Source of the DNA: Cytophagales bacterium
Lineage (GTDB): Bacteria; Bacteroidota; Bacteroidia; Cytophagales; Bernardetiaceae
DNA: 64,000 nt
Direction: 5' to 3'
Assembly: GCA_013299045.1 (NCBI GenBank)
Contig: JAAFJX010000002.1
Location: forward strand, 186,001 to 250,000
Made by a program: the position numbers and the translations under genes. The notes beneath the pieces were generated by a model that was not told the origin of the DNA, searched no databases, and saw only the letters and a program-made list of their open reading frames with translations. How positions within the stretch are numbered: position 1 is the first letter of the stretch; each line of letters starts with the position of its first letter. This document shows positions 24,308-32,903 of the stretch, one piece after another.

Positions 24308-27052
24308 ATGCGTGCTCGTACTACAATATTCCTTAAAACTTTAATACTCGGTTTACTGATACCTGGCCTGGTTTTTTCACAACAAAACAAACTCGATTTA
24401 GCGGAGAAATACCTTATTTTGGGTCAGGCCGACAGCGCAAAAATGTTGCTTCAAGCATTGAGTACTGATGCCAAAAGTGCAGAAGATATACGGCAGGCGT
24501 GTCTTTTGGCACTTGCCGAGGCACGCACCAACGGCTTAACCGAAGCCAACGAGCGCATTAAAGCCGCAGAAAATGCTCAACAACAACTTTTGAGCAACAA
24601 CACCCTGCTCCGTGCCGAGATAATGACTGTTGCCTCAGAACTAGAACTGCTGCAAGGCAATACGGAACGCGCCATTGAAAACTGTGCGGAGGCCGAGTCG
24701 CATCTGAGTCAGTTGAAGTTAGATAGAAGTTTACTTGCAGCCAATGTGCTCACCAATAAAGGACTGGCCTACTGGAGCACAGGCGCTGTAGAGCAGGCTT
24801 TGGAGTATTTTAATCAGGCGCTTCGTATTAGGCAGGAGCAATCTGTTACTTGGCGTGAGGTTCTTGTGGCATCCTCTCAAAATAATTTAGGTTTGGTCTA
24901 TTTGGCAGACGAGCCTATGAAGGCGCTTGGATATTATGAAACTGCGCTTGCTGCCTATCAAAACGCACTCGGAGAGTTTCACCCGCTTTGCGCCATTGCA
25001 CACACCAATATAGCTCTTGCCAATTTGCAGGCCAAAGACAGCAAGGCGGCCATTGCCAATTCTCAAAAAGCCCTAGACATTCGGTTAAGAACTCTTGGCA
25101 ACAAGCACCCCAACACGGGTTTTTCTTATATATCGCTGGCGCAAATTTATCAACAAGAAAACGATTATAGCGCTGCAGAGGCTAACTATCTTAGAGCACA
25201 AAATATATACAAATCAGTTTACCCCACTCAGCACCCTGAAATGACCAATCTGTATAACAGTATGGCTGGATTTGAATTTAAGAGAGGTAATATCAAAAAT
25301 GCCTTAAAGCATACTTACAGCGCCGAAAAAGCCAATGAGCGCCCCTCCGAACCCGAAGAAGAGAAAACGCCTGTGCTGTATTTCAACAATTTTAGTTTAC
25401 TGACTACCTACCTCTACCGCGCCAAGATACTAGTTGCTCAATACGAAAATAAAACGCTGAAATTGAATGACTTAAAAGAAGCTCTCTTATATACCAACTT
25501 GGCAGATTCCTTGTTGGTTAAGATTCGCTTTTCGCGTTCAAACAAGGCCGACCAGCTGGCATTGGGGCTGCTGGCAAAGGATATTTATGAAGTTGCTACT
25601 GCCGTCTGTCTATTGATTGCGGACAACGTTCCGCAAACCAAAAAATATCAAAAAATGGCTTTCTATTATGCAGAAAGAAGCAAAGCAGCCGTTTTGTTGG
25701 CAGCCATTGCCGAAACCCAAGCCAAAAGTTTTGCTGGTATTCCCGAAGACGTTTTGGGACAGGAGCGCGAACTGAAAAGTAGCATAGCCATACTAGAAAA
25801 AAAATTAAATGAAAAACACAGCAAAGACCTTGAAAATCAGCTAAAAGAAGAACTATTTAGGCGCAACAGAAGCTATGAATCTTTTGTCAAAAAACTTGAA
25901 AAAGATTACCCAGATTACTATGATTTAAAGTACAACATTCAAACTGTGAGTGCAGAAGAGGTACAGGCTATTTTGCCCCCAGGGAAAGGCTTGGTGAGTT
26001 ATTTTTTCAACAATACCAAAAAGCGTGTTTATGTATTCCTTATCACTCAAAAGGGTTTTAAAGTGCGCGATGTACCCATCAGAGAAGGTTGTGAACTCGC
26101 TCTAGCAGGGATACGCAATGCGCTTGAATATCAGGCTGTTGAAATTTTTTCTAAAAGCTCTTCTATGCTTTACAAGCTGCTCATAGAACCACTAGGCAAC
26201 ATCAAAACAATCAAGCATTTGGTCTTTGTCCCGGAAGGCAGGCTAGGTACTATCCCTTTTGAAACTTTTGTTAAAAAACCTTTCAAAAAGGCCAATGATG
26301 TACGTTATCTGATAGAATCCCATGCTATTTCTTATACCTTTTCGGCCACCTTGTTTGTCAAAGAAAACCTGACTAACGCACCCCAAAGCCCAGCAAAGAG
26401 CAAGGCTTTGCTCTTTGCACCCATCGTTTTCAAATCGGCCAAAAATGCCGATGCTAGCTATAAACGTATGGCTGACCTACCCGCCACAGAACAAGAAATT
26501 AAGGAAATTAAGGCACTTTTAGATAAAAATCAGATTGAAGCACAACTTTTGACACAAGAAAATGCACAAGAAGCTGCATTTAAAGCTCAAGACTTACAAA
26601 AATTTGATTATTTGCACTTAGCCACGCACGGCCTGGTGAATGAATCTAGGCCAGAGCTTTCGCAGGTATTTATGGCCGCTAACACAAGCCCTCATGAAGA
26701 CGGCCATTTATACGCCGCTGAAATTTATAACCTTAAACTACAGGCGAGGCTCGTTTCGCTCTCGGCCTGCCAAACAGGTTTAGGCAAGATAGCACAAGGC
26801 GAGGGAATTATTGGCCTTACACGTGCTTTTTTGTATGCGGGAGCGCAGCGTGTGTTGGTATCTTTGTGGTCGGTGGCCGATGAGTCCACTGCCCGCCTCA
26901 TGATTGCTTTCTATGGCTATTTGCTGTCTGGTAACAATGAGGCAGAAGCCCTCCAAAAAGCAAAGATAGATATGCTCAATTTTTATCGCAGCAAGGGTTC
27001 TGAAGGCTTAGATGCTTTTTACTGGTCGCCTTTCATTGTTGTAGGCCGTTAG
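24308..27052 (+). CDS. Exported TPR protein with C-terminal CHAT (caspase-like) protease domain
   Basis: The protein has 914 aa. Residues 1-25 form a signal peptide ending LVFSQQ. Tetratricopeptide repeats of the kinesin-light-chain type fill about residues 25-340 (for example ANVLTNKGLAYWSTGAVEQAL and HPNTGFSYISLAQIYQQEND). A helical linker precedes the CHAT domain (about 620-914). The clan CD catalytic pair is visible: H774 in LHLATHGLVNE and C821 in LSACQTGLG. CHAT proteases can act in programmed responses with partner proteins, but most exported TPR-CHAT proteins of Bacteroidota are uncharacterised. No partner gene is adjacent; the downstream gap is filled by an inverted-repeat element. 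Confidence 0.88.
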   Translation: MRARTTIFLKTLILGLLIPGLVFSQQNKLDLAEKYLILGQADSAKMLLQALSTDAKSAEDIRQACLLALAEARTNGLTEANERIKAAENAQQQLLSNNTLLRAEIMTVASELELLQGNTERAIENCAEAESHLSQLKLDRSLLAANVLTNKGLAYWSTGAVEQALEYFNQALRIRQEQSVTWREVLVASSQNNLGLVYLADEPMKALGYYETALAAYQNALGEFHPLCAIAHTNIALANLQAKDSKAAIANSQKALDIRLRTLGNKHPNTGFSYISLAQIYQQENDYSAAEANYLRAQNIYKSVYPTQHPEMTNLYNSMAGFEFKRGNIKNALKHTYSAEKANERPSEPEEEKTPVLYFNNFSLLTTYLYRAKILVAQYENKTLKLNDLKEALLYTNLADSLLVKIRFSRSNKADQLALGLLAKDIYEVATAVCLLIADNVPQTKKYQKMAFYYAERSKAAVLLAAIAETQAKSFAGIPEDVLGQERELKSSIAILEKKLNEKHSKDLENQLKEELFRRNRSYESFVKKLEKDYPDYYDLKYNIQTVSAEEVQAILPPGKGLVSYFFNNTKKRVYVFLITQKGFKVRDVPIREGCELALAGIRNALEYQAVEIFSKSSSMLYKLLIEPLGNIKTIKHLVFVPEGRLGTIPFETFVKKPFKKANDVRYLIESHAISYTFSATLFVKENLTNAPQSPAKSKALLFAPIVFKSAKNADASYKRMADLPATEQEIKEIKALLDKNQIEAQLLTQENAQEAAFKAQDLQKFDYLHLATHGLVNESRPELSQVFMAANTSPHEDGHLYAAEIYNLKLQARLVSLSACQTGLGKIAQGEGIIGLTRAFLYAGAQRVLVSLWSVADESTARLMIAFYGYLLSGNNEAEALQKAKIDMLNFYRSKGSEGLDAFYWSPFIVVGR

Positions 27053-27062
27053 CAGCCTCAAA

Positions 27063-27708
27063 TAGTCGCTCCTTAAAAAGTGCTTTCAATAGATTCAGGC
27101 TAAATCAAGGATAATGGTTTACCTATTTTGAGAACACCTTGACGGCCTTTGATAGACTTCTCTTCGCTAGTTTTTGCCTTGATGCGCAACCTGAAAAATC
27201 TTGAAATTCTGCCAGTTTTTGACAAAAAAATTGCGTGTAAATAGTCTTCCCTTAAAATATATCTAAAGTGTTTATTATCAGCAAATTAAACAAGCGTTTC
27301 ATCTTCAAAATATCTTAGTCTTTAGCCTATTTTGTCAAATAACTGGCAAAGTCTCAAGTGCTTCTTGCGGCCTGCCATGTCGCGCATCAGACAAAAGCGA
27401 ATGGCTCAAAGGTCAGAGGGTGAGATTTTCTGTGCAACTCTGTTTTGCAAGAGAATGAATCAAAGAAAAAGCCATTCGCTGGTTTAGATGAAAAAAGTTT
27501 TTTTTCATCTAAATTGGCCTTTTGCGAGGCTTTATTTTTTTGCTATGCCCTACGGTCGGAACTTTCAGCTCGCGCTTTAGTTCTGCATCAAGGCAAAAAG
27601 TAGAGAAGAGAAGTCTATCAAAGGCCGTCAAGGTGTTCCCAAAATAGGTAAACTATCCTCCTTAAATTTAGCTTACATCTATTGAATGTACTTTTTAAGG
27701 GACGACTA
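27063..27708. repeat. 646-bp element with about 123-bp terminal inverted repeats
   Basis: The left arm 27063-27185 starts TAGTCGCTCCTTAAAAAG. It matches the reverse complement of the right arm 27585-27708, which starts TAGTCGTCCCTTAAAAAG, almost throughout, including the shared block GAACACCTTGACGGCCTTTG. Weaker pairing continues inward. The core (27186-27584) has no open frame of note but contains two nested inverted repeats: GCGAATGGCT (27397-27406) with AGCCATTCGC (27470-27479), and a 14-bp palindrome stem TTTAGATGAAAAAA at 27483-27513. The element begins 11 nt after the CHAT stop and ends 12 nt before the stop of the convergent GlcD-type gene. It encodes no transposase. No target-site duplication is obvious. 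A MITE-like or structured-RNA element is the best description. Confidence 0.8.
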
Positions 27709-27719
27709 AATACAAAGTT

Positions 27720-29138
27720 TTAAAAGATTTTGCTTGGGTTTAGAATGCCTTTAGGGTCAAAAACTTGCTTGATACCGCGCATTAAAGCCAGTTTGACCTC
27801 GGGCATGGCCATAGGCATAAAATCCCGCTTAGCCCAGCCTATGCCGTGTTCGCCAGAGAGCGTTCCACCCAAAGCAATACAAGCACCAAACATTTCTCGC
27901 ATAGCTTTGGGCACTTCTTCTTGCCAATAAGCCTCCGAGAGTGCTTCTTTTAAGATATTGACGTGCAAATTGCCATCTCCTGCATGACCATAACAAATGG
28001 CTCTGAAGCCATATTTTTCGGCTATTTTCTTAATTTCATGCACCAAATTTGGCAACTTCCCTCTCTGAACAACCAAATCCTCAGACTTTGTTTGTGAAAA
28101 TGCGTTAAGGGCTGGAGAAATTTGGCGGCGGAGCTTCCAGAGTTGCTCGCGGGCAGCATCGTCTTGCGCCAGCATGATTTCGCCTATTTCATAGCCAGTC
28201 AGTACATGATGTATGGTTTCAGCATCTTGGAGCAGGACTTCCTCATGGTTTCCGTCCAACTCGATAATCAAATGCGCCTGAATGCCCTCTTGGTGCGGAA
28301 CAACGGATTTTGACTTCAATTTTTCTAACAAATAAGCGGACGTAATTTCAATCGCATCTTGCTCCATAAACTCCATGCCCGAAGGTGTAACTCCTGCCAA
28401 GTAAATGTCTGATATAGCCCTGCAAGCCATTTCTGAACTAAAAAAAGGCACAAGCAAAACCATGCTTTTTTGAGGAGCTGGGCGTAGTTTGAACACAATT
28501 TTGGTGATAATGCCGAGTGTACCTTCACTACCAATCATCAGTTGTGTGAGATTATAGCCCGTAGAGTTTTTAAGAACGTTTGCGCCTGTCCAAAAAATGT
28601 CGCCCTGCGGCGTAACCATTTCTATATTCAAAACATAATCTCGCGTAACGCCATATTTTACGGCTTTGGGGCCACCAGAGCATTCGGCCAAATTACCTCC
28701 CAAAAAACAACTGCCTTTGCTGGCTGGGTCTGGCGGATAAAAAAGACCATAAGCAAGCACAGCCTGCTGAAAAACCTCTGTAATAACTCCTGGTTCAACG
28801 GTGGCCTGCAAGTTGAGCGTGTCTATATCTAAAATTTTGTTGAAGCGCTCCATGCTCAGAACTACGCCGTTATGTACGGGTAACGCGCCTCCACTCAAAC
28901 CAGTGCCACCTCCGCGAGGTGTTACTGGAATGTTATTCTGAGAACAATAACGCATGATTTGGCTAATTTCCTGTGCTGAAGCGGGTATCAAAACCACTTC
29001 GGGCATAAAAAAGAAATCTTCTGTTTCATCTTTGGCGCAGGCCGTCAGTTTTTCTGCATCTTGGCGCAAATAAGTCTTGCCGACTATGCTCTCAAAAAAA
29101 GCAAGGTCTTGGGGTGAAATCTTTTTAAAATGGCTCAT
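27720..29138 (-). CDS. FAD-linked oxidase, GlcD/D-lactate dehydrogenase type
   Basis: This flavoprotein of 472 aa oxidises a 2-hydroxy acid such as glycolate or D-lactate. The FAD-binding PP-loop VTPRGGGTGLSGGALPV lies near residue 65, with IGSEGTLGIITKIVFKLRP at about 205. The C-terminal substrate domain has YGHAGDGNLHVNIL and GEHGIGWAKRDFM. The start at 29138 (MSHFKKISPQDLAFF) leaves 17 nt to the upstream gene on the same strand; the longer frame would overlap it. The separate iron-sulfur subunit GlcF is not present. D-lactate or glycolate cannot be told apart by eye. Confidence 0.88.
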   Translation of the reverse strand: MSHFKKISPQDLAFFESIVGKTYLRQDAEKLTACAKDETEDFFFMPEVVLIPASAQEISQIMRYCSQNNIPVTPRGGGTGLSGGALPVHNGVVLSMERFNKILDIDTLNLQATVEPGVITEVFQQAVLAYGLFYPPDPASKGSCFLGGNLAECSGGPKAVKYGVTRDYVLNIEMVTPQGDIFWTGANVLKNSTGYNLTQLMIGSEGTLGIITKIVFKLRPAPQKSMVLLVPFFSSEMACRAISDIYLAGVTPSGMEFMEQDAIEITSAYLLEKLKSKSVVPHQEGIQAHLIIELDGNHEEVLLQDAETIHHVLTGYEIGEIMLAQDDAAREQLWKLRRQISPALNAFSQTKSEDLVVQRGKLPNLVHEIKKIAEKYGFRAICYGHAGDGNLHVNILKEALSEAYWQEEVPKAMREMFGACIALGGTLSGEHGIGWAKRDFMPMAMPEVKLALMRGIKQVFDPKGILNPSKIF

Positions 29139-29155
29139 AAAACAAAGACTGAGGG

Positions 29156-30241
29156 CTATTTGAGCGCTTCTCTTTCGGAATTGGTTTTGACAGAGGAGGC
29201 CGAAAGTAAAAACAAAGCAAAACAAAGCGCAGACAAAACCACCAAAGCCACAGCGAGCGTATCATCTACTCGGAATGCTTGAATGGTGTAAACAAAAGCC
29301 AAAAGTACTAGCTGCACTGCTGCAATGAGGGTGGTGGACTGTAAATGCGTAAAACCAACATTCAACAAATGGTGATGCAAGTGGTTGCGGTCTGGCGAAA
29401 AAGGCGAGCGCCCTCGCAAGATACGCACCGTGAAAACCCGCAGTGTATCAAAGAGTGGGTAGGCCAAGACAGCACTCGCCAAGGCCACTGGGGTATTGAA
29501 CTTCAGCACATTTGTTTCATGCAAAATATGGTTTTGCTGCAAGAAAAGAATAGTCATTACTCCGGCCATGAAGCCCAGCATCAAAGAGCCTGTATCCCCC
29601 ATAAAAATTTTGGCAGGTGTGTAGTTAAAGCGCAAAAATCCTATAATGCTGCCCACTATGCTCAGGCAGAGTACTGCCACGGCATTGTTGCCCAAGGACG
29701 CAAACCAAAAGCCATAAAACCCAAATATCAACACGCCCAAAGTGCCTGCAAGGCCATCAATACCGTCAATCAAATTATAGGCATTTGTAATAACGACCAG
29801 TACAAAAAGGGTGATGAGATAGCCCGCAAAATCGTTGATTTCATAAACTCCCCCAAAACCATAAAGAGAGGTTAGCTTTACCTTAGCCAAGAACATGACC
29901 ATCAAACAGGCCAAAACCTGCCCTACGAGCTTCCATAGTGGGCGTAAGGACAAAAAGTCGTCGCGCAGCCCTATAGCCACCACCACAAGCAAGCTGCCCA
30001 TGATATAAGACACCAAGCTGATAACGCCAAATTCGGAGTAGGTGGCCACCACCAGAACAGAAATCATAAAACCGAAAAATATAGCCAGTCCGCCGAATCG
30101 TGGCGTTTTTTTGAGGTGTACCTTGCGCTCATCGGGTACGTCTCCCATATCATAACGCATGGCTACCTTGATGATTTCGGGAATCAAAAAACTTGAAATG
30201 AGAAAGGAAACAAATAGAGATAGAAAGATTTCTTTGAGCAT
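29156..30241 (-). CDS. Undecaprenyl-phosphate GlcNAc-1-phosphate transferase-like (WecA/MraY family)
   Basis: This polytopic membrane enzyme transfers a sugar-1-phosphate to undecaprenyl phosphate, starting surface glycan synthesis. The family motifs are DVPDERKVHLKKTPRFGG at about residue 35, DDFLSL near 93, NAYNLIDGIDGLAG near 155, MGDTGSLMLGF near 213 and DRNHLHHHLL near 284. The HxHHH-type motif is typical of WecA rather than MraY. The protein has 361 aa with about ten membrane segments. It sits 17 nt upstream of the GlcD-type gene with no shared pathway; linkage is probably transcriptional only. Confidence 0.88.
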   Translation of the reverse strand: MLKEIFLSLFVSFLISSFLIPEIIKVAMRYDMGDVPDERKVHLKKTPRFGGLAIFFGFMISVLVVATYSEFGVISLVSYIMGSLLVVVAIGLRDDFLSLRPLWKLVGQVLACLMVMFLAKVKLTSLYGFGGVYEINDFAGYLITLFVLVVITNAYNLIDGIDGLAGTLGVLIFGFYGFWFASLGNNAVAVLCLSIVGSIIGFLRFNYTPAKIFMGDTGSLMLGFMAGVMTILFLQQNHILHETNVLKFNTPVALASAVLAYPLFDTLRVFTVRILRGRSPFSPDRNHLHHHLLNVGFTHLQSTTLIAAVQLVLLAFVYTIQAFRVDDTLAVALVVLSALCFALFLLSASSVKTNSEREALK

Positions 30242-30277
30242 GGTAATACAGTGTTAGTGAATTGTTGGGAGCGTCAA

Positions 30278-30766
30278 TCATTGTTTTTGGGCAGCATTTT
30301 GGCTTTCCATTTTAGCAATAAGCGCCTGGTAGTTGGCAATATGTAAGCTATTTGATGGCGTTTTAAGGCTTTTAGAATTATTTTTTTGCCACTGCAAGGC
30401 TCCCTTACGGTAGGCACAAAGCAAACCCAAAAGCAAGAGTAGTACGAAAAAGCTCAGCTCGAGGCTCAAAAAGAGTTGCTCGGCTTTGCCAGTAACCGTT
30501 CCCCAGTAGCGCGCCCAGGGGAAAAGCAAGATGGTTTCTAGCTCAAACAGTACAAATAACAAAGCCAGGGTTAGATACTTTAATCCAAATCCTTTCTGAG
30601 GTATAAAGAGCGATACTTCGCCACACTCATAAGCGCTGTTTTTTTCGTTATTGGGCGCTGAGGGGCGTAAAATACGCGATACACCAACAACACTCAAACT
30701 CATAAAAAAACCCAGGCTCAGCAGTAACCATAAATAGTTGTATTTGCCCAGCATTGCCCAATCCAT
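30278..30766 (-). CDS. nuoA: NADH-quinone oxidoreductase subunit A
   Basis: This is a membrane subunit of respiratory complex I (NuoA/NdhC), which reduces menaquinone. Three hydrophobic segments are seen (YLWLLLSLGFFMSLSVVGV, TLALLFVLFELETILLFPW, LELSFFVLLLLLGLLCAY). The family marker SAYECGE and the acidic FELETILLFPWA segment are present. The start at 30766 (MDWAMLGKYN) is set by an AAAGGAGGTG Shine-Dalgarno sequence just upstream, which is unusually strong for this phylum. The 162-aa form has a polar C-terminal tail longer than most NuoA proteins. No other nuo gene is beside it. Confidence 0.85.
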   Translation of the reverse strand: MDWAMLGKYNYLWLLLSLGFFMSLSVVGVSRILRPSAPNNEKNSAYECGEVSLFIPQKGFGLKYLTLALLFVLFELETILLFPWARYWGTVTGKAEQLFLSLELSFFVLLLLLGLLCAYRKGALQWQKNNSKSLKTPSNSLHIANYQALIAKMESQNAAQKQ

Positions 30767-31003
30767 AAGAGCACCTCCTTTTAAATGTATGTTTGTGCTT
30801 AAAATGTACAAAAATTATTCCAATTTCTAAAAGCTCTTTTTTTATCATAAGAGTATATTCAGAGCAGAACATAGGCTTATCCAACGCAATTACGTTAAAA
30901 TTTGTTAAGTCAATTAAAATAAAAGACTCTTTAACAAAAATTTAACAGGCTAAAGGAAGAATAGGCGTTCAAGAACAATGTAATATTCTAGCAAAAAATT
31001 GTA

Positions 31004-31822
31004 TTATTTTTGGGCGCAAAGCACAATATTCCAAGCCAAACGGCCTACAAAAGGAATTTTAAGACAAAGAGAGTCTATAGCCTGCATGGGCTTAAACCAC
31101 CAACCTATGCTTTGGGGGGTCTCTTTGTAAATTTGCTTCCAATAGCGCACTTTATTGGGGTTGTAGCGCTTAATCAGATAGTAATAGAGGAACAGCCAGA
31201 GCGTTGTAAACCAAAATTCTTTGTGTTCTACTTTCGTAAAAAGACTCTTATAGGTTCTTATCATATCAAACCCCAAAGGCATTTCGTCGTCAGTACGCAC
31301 TTCGGTTGCCATTCGCCTATAAATGTTAATAACGGGATTGTACTTTAGGGGGTCCCATGTGTAGAGCCAGCCACCTTTTTTGAGGAAATAATGGATATTG
31401 CTAAGCCATTTTTTATGCTCGTCTTTCGGGACGTGGTGCATGAGGTTAGCGCAATGTACTACATCAAAGTAACCTTCACCAAAGGTCATTTTTTCGGCTG
31501 GTGCAATGACTGTTTTAATCTCGACACCATAGCGCGCTGCCAGTTTTTTGGCAAACTCTCCCATTTGGGGCGAAATATCGTTGTAATAAACATCCGCGCC
31601 TTGCATAGCAAAGTACACTGAGCTTTCGCCTAAGCCCGCACCTACGTCCAGAACCTTTTTGCCCTTTAAATTGCCGCAATGCTGAATGATAAAACGGTTT
31701 TCCATAGCAGTAATGCCTTCAAAAAGGCTCAAAACGTCTATGTCTTCCACGCGCTCAGAGTTAGCCCATTCGTCGTGAAAATCGGCTTCTCTTTGGTGCA
31801 ATTTTTCTATGTTGGTATCCAT
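31004..31822 (-). CDS. SAM-dependent class I methyltransferase
   Basis: The protein has 272 aa. KKVLDVGAGLGESSVYFAMQ is SAM motif I near residue 60, with the acidic motif II in ADVYYNDIS, and FDVVHCANLMHHVP is the post-II segment. The C-terminal half is rich in aromatic residues (FWFTTLWLFLYYYLIKRYN) and basic, suggesting membrane association and possibly a lipid or quinone substrate, which is inference. The start at MDTNIEKLHQREADFHDEW was chosen over 31897 because the family begins with this helix. It stands alone between nuoA and the peroxidase. Confidence 0.8.
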   Translation of the reverse strand: MDTNIEKLHQREADFHDEWANSERVEDIDVLSLFEGITAMENRFIIQHCGNLKGKKVLDVGAGLGESSVYFAMQGADVYYNDISPQMGEFAKKLAARYGVEIKTVIAPAEKMTFGEGYFDVVHCANLMHHVPKDEHKKWLSNIHYFLKKGGWLYTWDPLKYNPVINIYRRMATEVRTDDEMPLGFDMIRTYKSLFTKVEHKEFWFTTLWLFLYYYLIKRYNPNKVRYWKQIYKETPQSIGWWFKPMQAIDSLCLKIPFVGRLAWNIVLCAQK

Positions 31823-32084
31823 CGGGATAGGGTTTGAAAGTCTGTACTTGGAGGCCGTCAATGACAAAATTGCCATTCCGACGCATTCGTTTTGCAAAGT
31901 TCATACAAAAAATTCTGAAAACATATTTTGAGTACAAAAATTTGAACGGTTAGCCTGCCAATATGCCCCAGAATAAGCCAACATTTATTCCTATATATCT
32001 GTTTATGAGCGGTTTTTTTAATACAACAAAACAGATTAACACATCAAGTATCAATCTGTTATCACTGCAAGAAATACTTAAACT

Positions 32085-32642
32085 TTAGCCTCCAATGATG
32101 TCTTTGGCAATATCCATAGGTTTACTAGAAGATGGATAAAACTTGAGGACGTTGCCGTTTTCGTCAATCACATACTTACAGAAGTTCCAATTAGGCTTAT
32201 TACCACTTTTTTCGGCCAAGAATTGATAGAGTGGGTGGCACTTGTCGCCTACTACGTCAATTTTGCCAAACATTTGGAAGCTAACGCCATAGTTCAGTTG
32301 GCAAAAAGTTTTGATATCTGCATTGCTACCTGGCTCTTGCCCACCAAAATTATTTGCGGGGAAGCCTAAAACGGCTATTTTGTCGCCGTAAGTATCATGC
32401 ACTTGCTCTAGTTCTGCATACTGGGGCGTGTACCCGCAGGCCGAGGCTGTATTAACAACCAGCATTTTTTTACCCTTAAAGCTGGAAAGTTTTACTTCTT
32501 TTCCGTCTAAACTCGGCAAGATGAAGTCATGTACTGAACCCATTTTATCTGTTGTTTTGATGTTAGAATCGTTTGAGCGGCAGGCTAAACCCATAAAAAC
32601 CGCCAAAACCGTTATAATTTGAATAGATGTCCGCATAAGCAT
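32085..32642 (-). CDS. Glutathione peroxidase-family lipoprotein
   Basis: This thiol peroxidase of 185 aa carries a lipoprotein signal (IITVLAVFMGLACRS), placing it at the periplasmic face. The peroxidatic Cys is in LVVNTASACGYTPQYAELE, and the conserved Gln-Trp region appears as LGFPANNFGGQEPGS and WNFCKYVID. Catalytic Cys instead of selenocysteine is normal in bacteria. These enzymes usually draw electrons from thioredoxin. The internal ATG at 32636 is an equal start candidate. No regulator is adjacent. Confidence 0.9.
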   Translation of the reverse strand: MLMRTSIQIITVLAVFMGLACRSNDSNIKTTDKMGSVHDFILPSLDGKEVKLSSFKGKKMLVVNTASACGYTPQYAELEQVHDTYGDKIAVLGFPANNFGGQEPGSNADIKTFCQLNYGVSFQMFGKIDVVGDKCHPLYQFLAEKSGNKPNWNFCKYVIDENGNVLKFYPSSSKPMDIAKDIIGG

Positions 32643-32863
32643 TTGCTGGTTTTGTGGTGAACTCGCACGCTAAAACTGTAAAGATAGATAAATGTTTTCA
32701 GTATATTGCATTGGTTTTGGTGAATCTCTTGTATGATAGCATTCCTGAATAATCTGCATGACTTTAGATTTACATCTACCTAATTATCAAATAGATAACG
32801 AACAAGCTATTTTTTGTCAGCTTCCTAGAGGCTTTAAGAAAACTTTTAAAGGAAATTAATCTT

Positions 32864-32871
32864 TATCTTTG
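32864..32871 (+). promoter_or_regulatory. -7 box (TATCTTTG) upstream of the DEAD-box helicase
   Basis: TATCTTTG matches TAnnTTTG. It leaves a leader of about 26 nt to the TTG start at 32904, which supports that non-ATG start. The -33 element is not clear. Confidence 0.45.
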
Positions 32872-32903
32872 CGTTTGTCTTCTTTCATCACATCTCGCTT
32901 ATT

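Noticed and set aside
27063-27708. Calling the element an insertion sequence
   Set aside because: There is no transposase frame and no clear target-site duplication, so only a non-autonomous repeat can be supported.
29345-29875. Long plus-strand frame of 176 codons inside the WecA-like gene
   Set aside because: It is antisense to a clearly recognised membrane enzyme with all family motifs, and its composition (rich in Gln, His, Lys) is what a reversed membrane gene gives.
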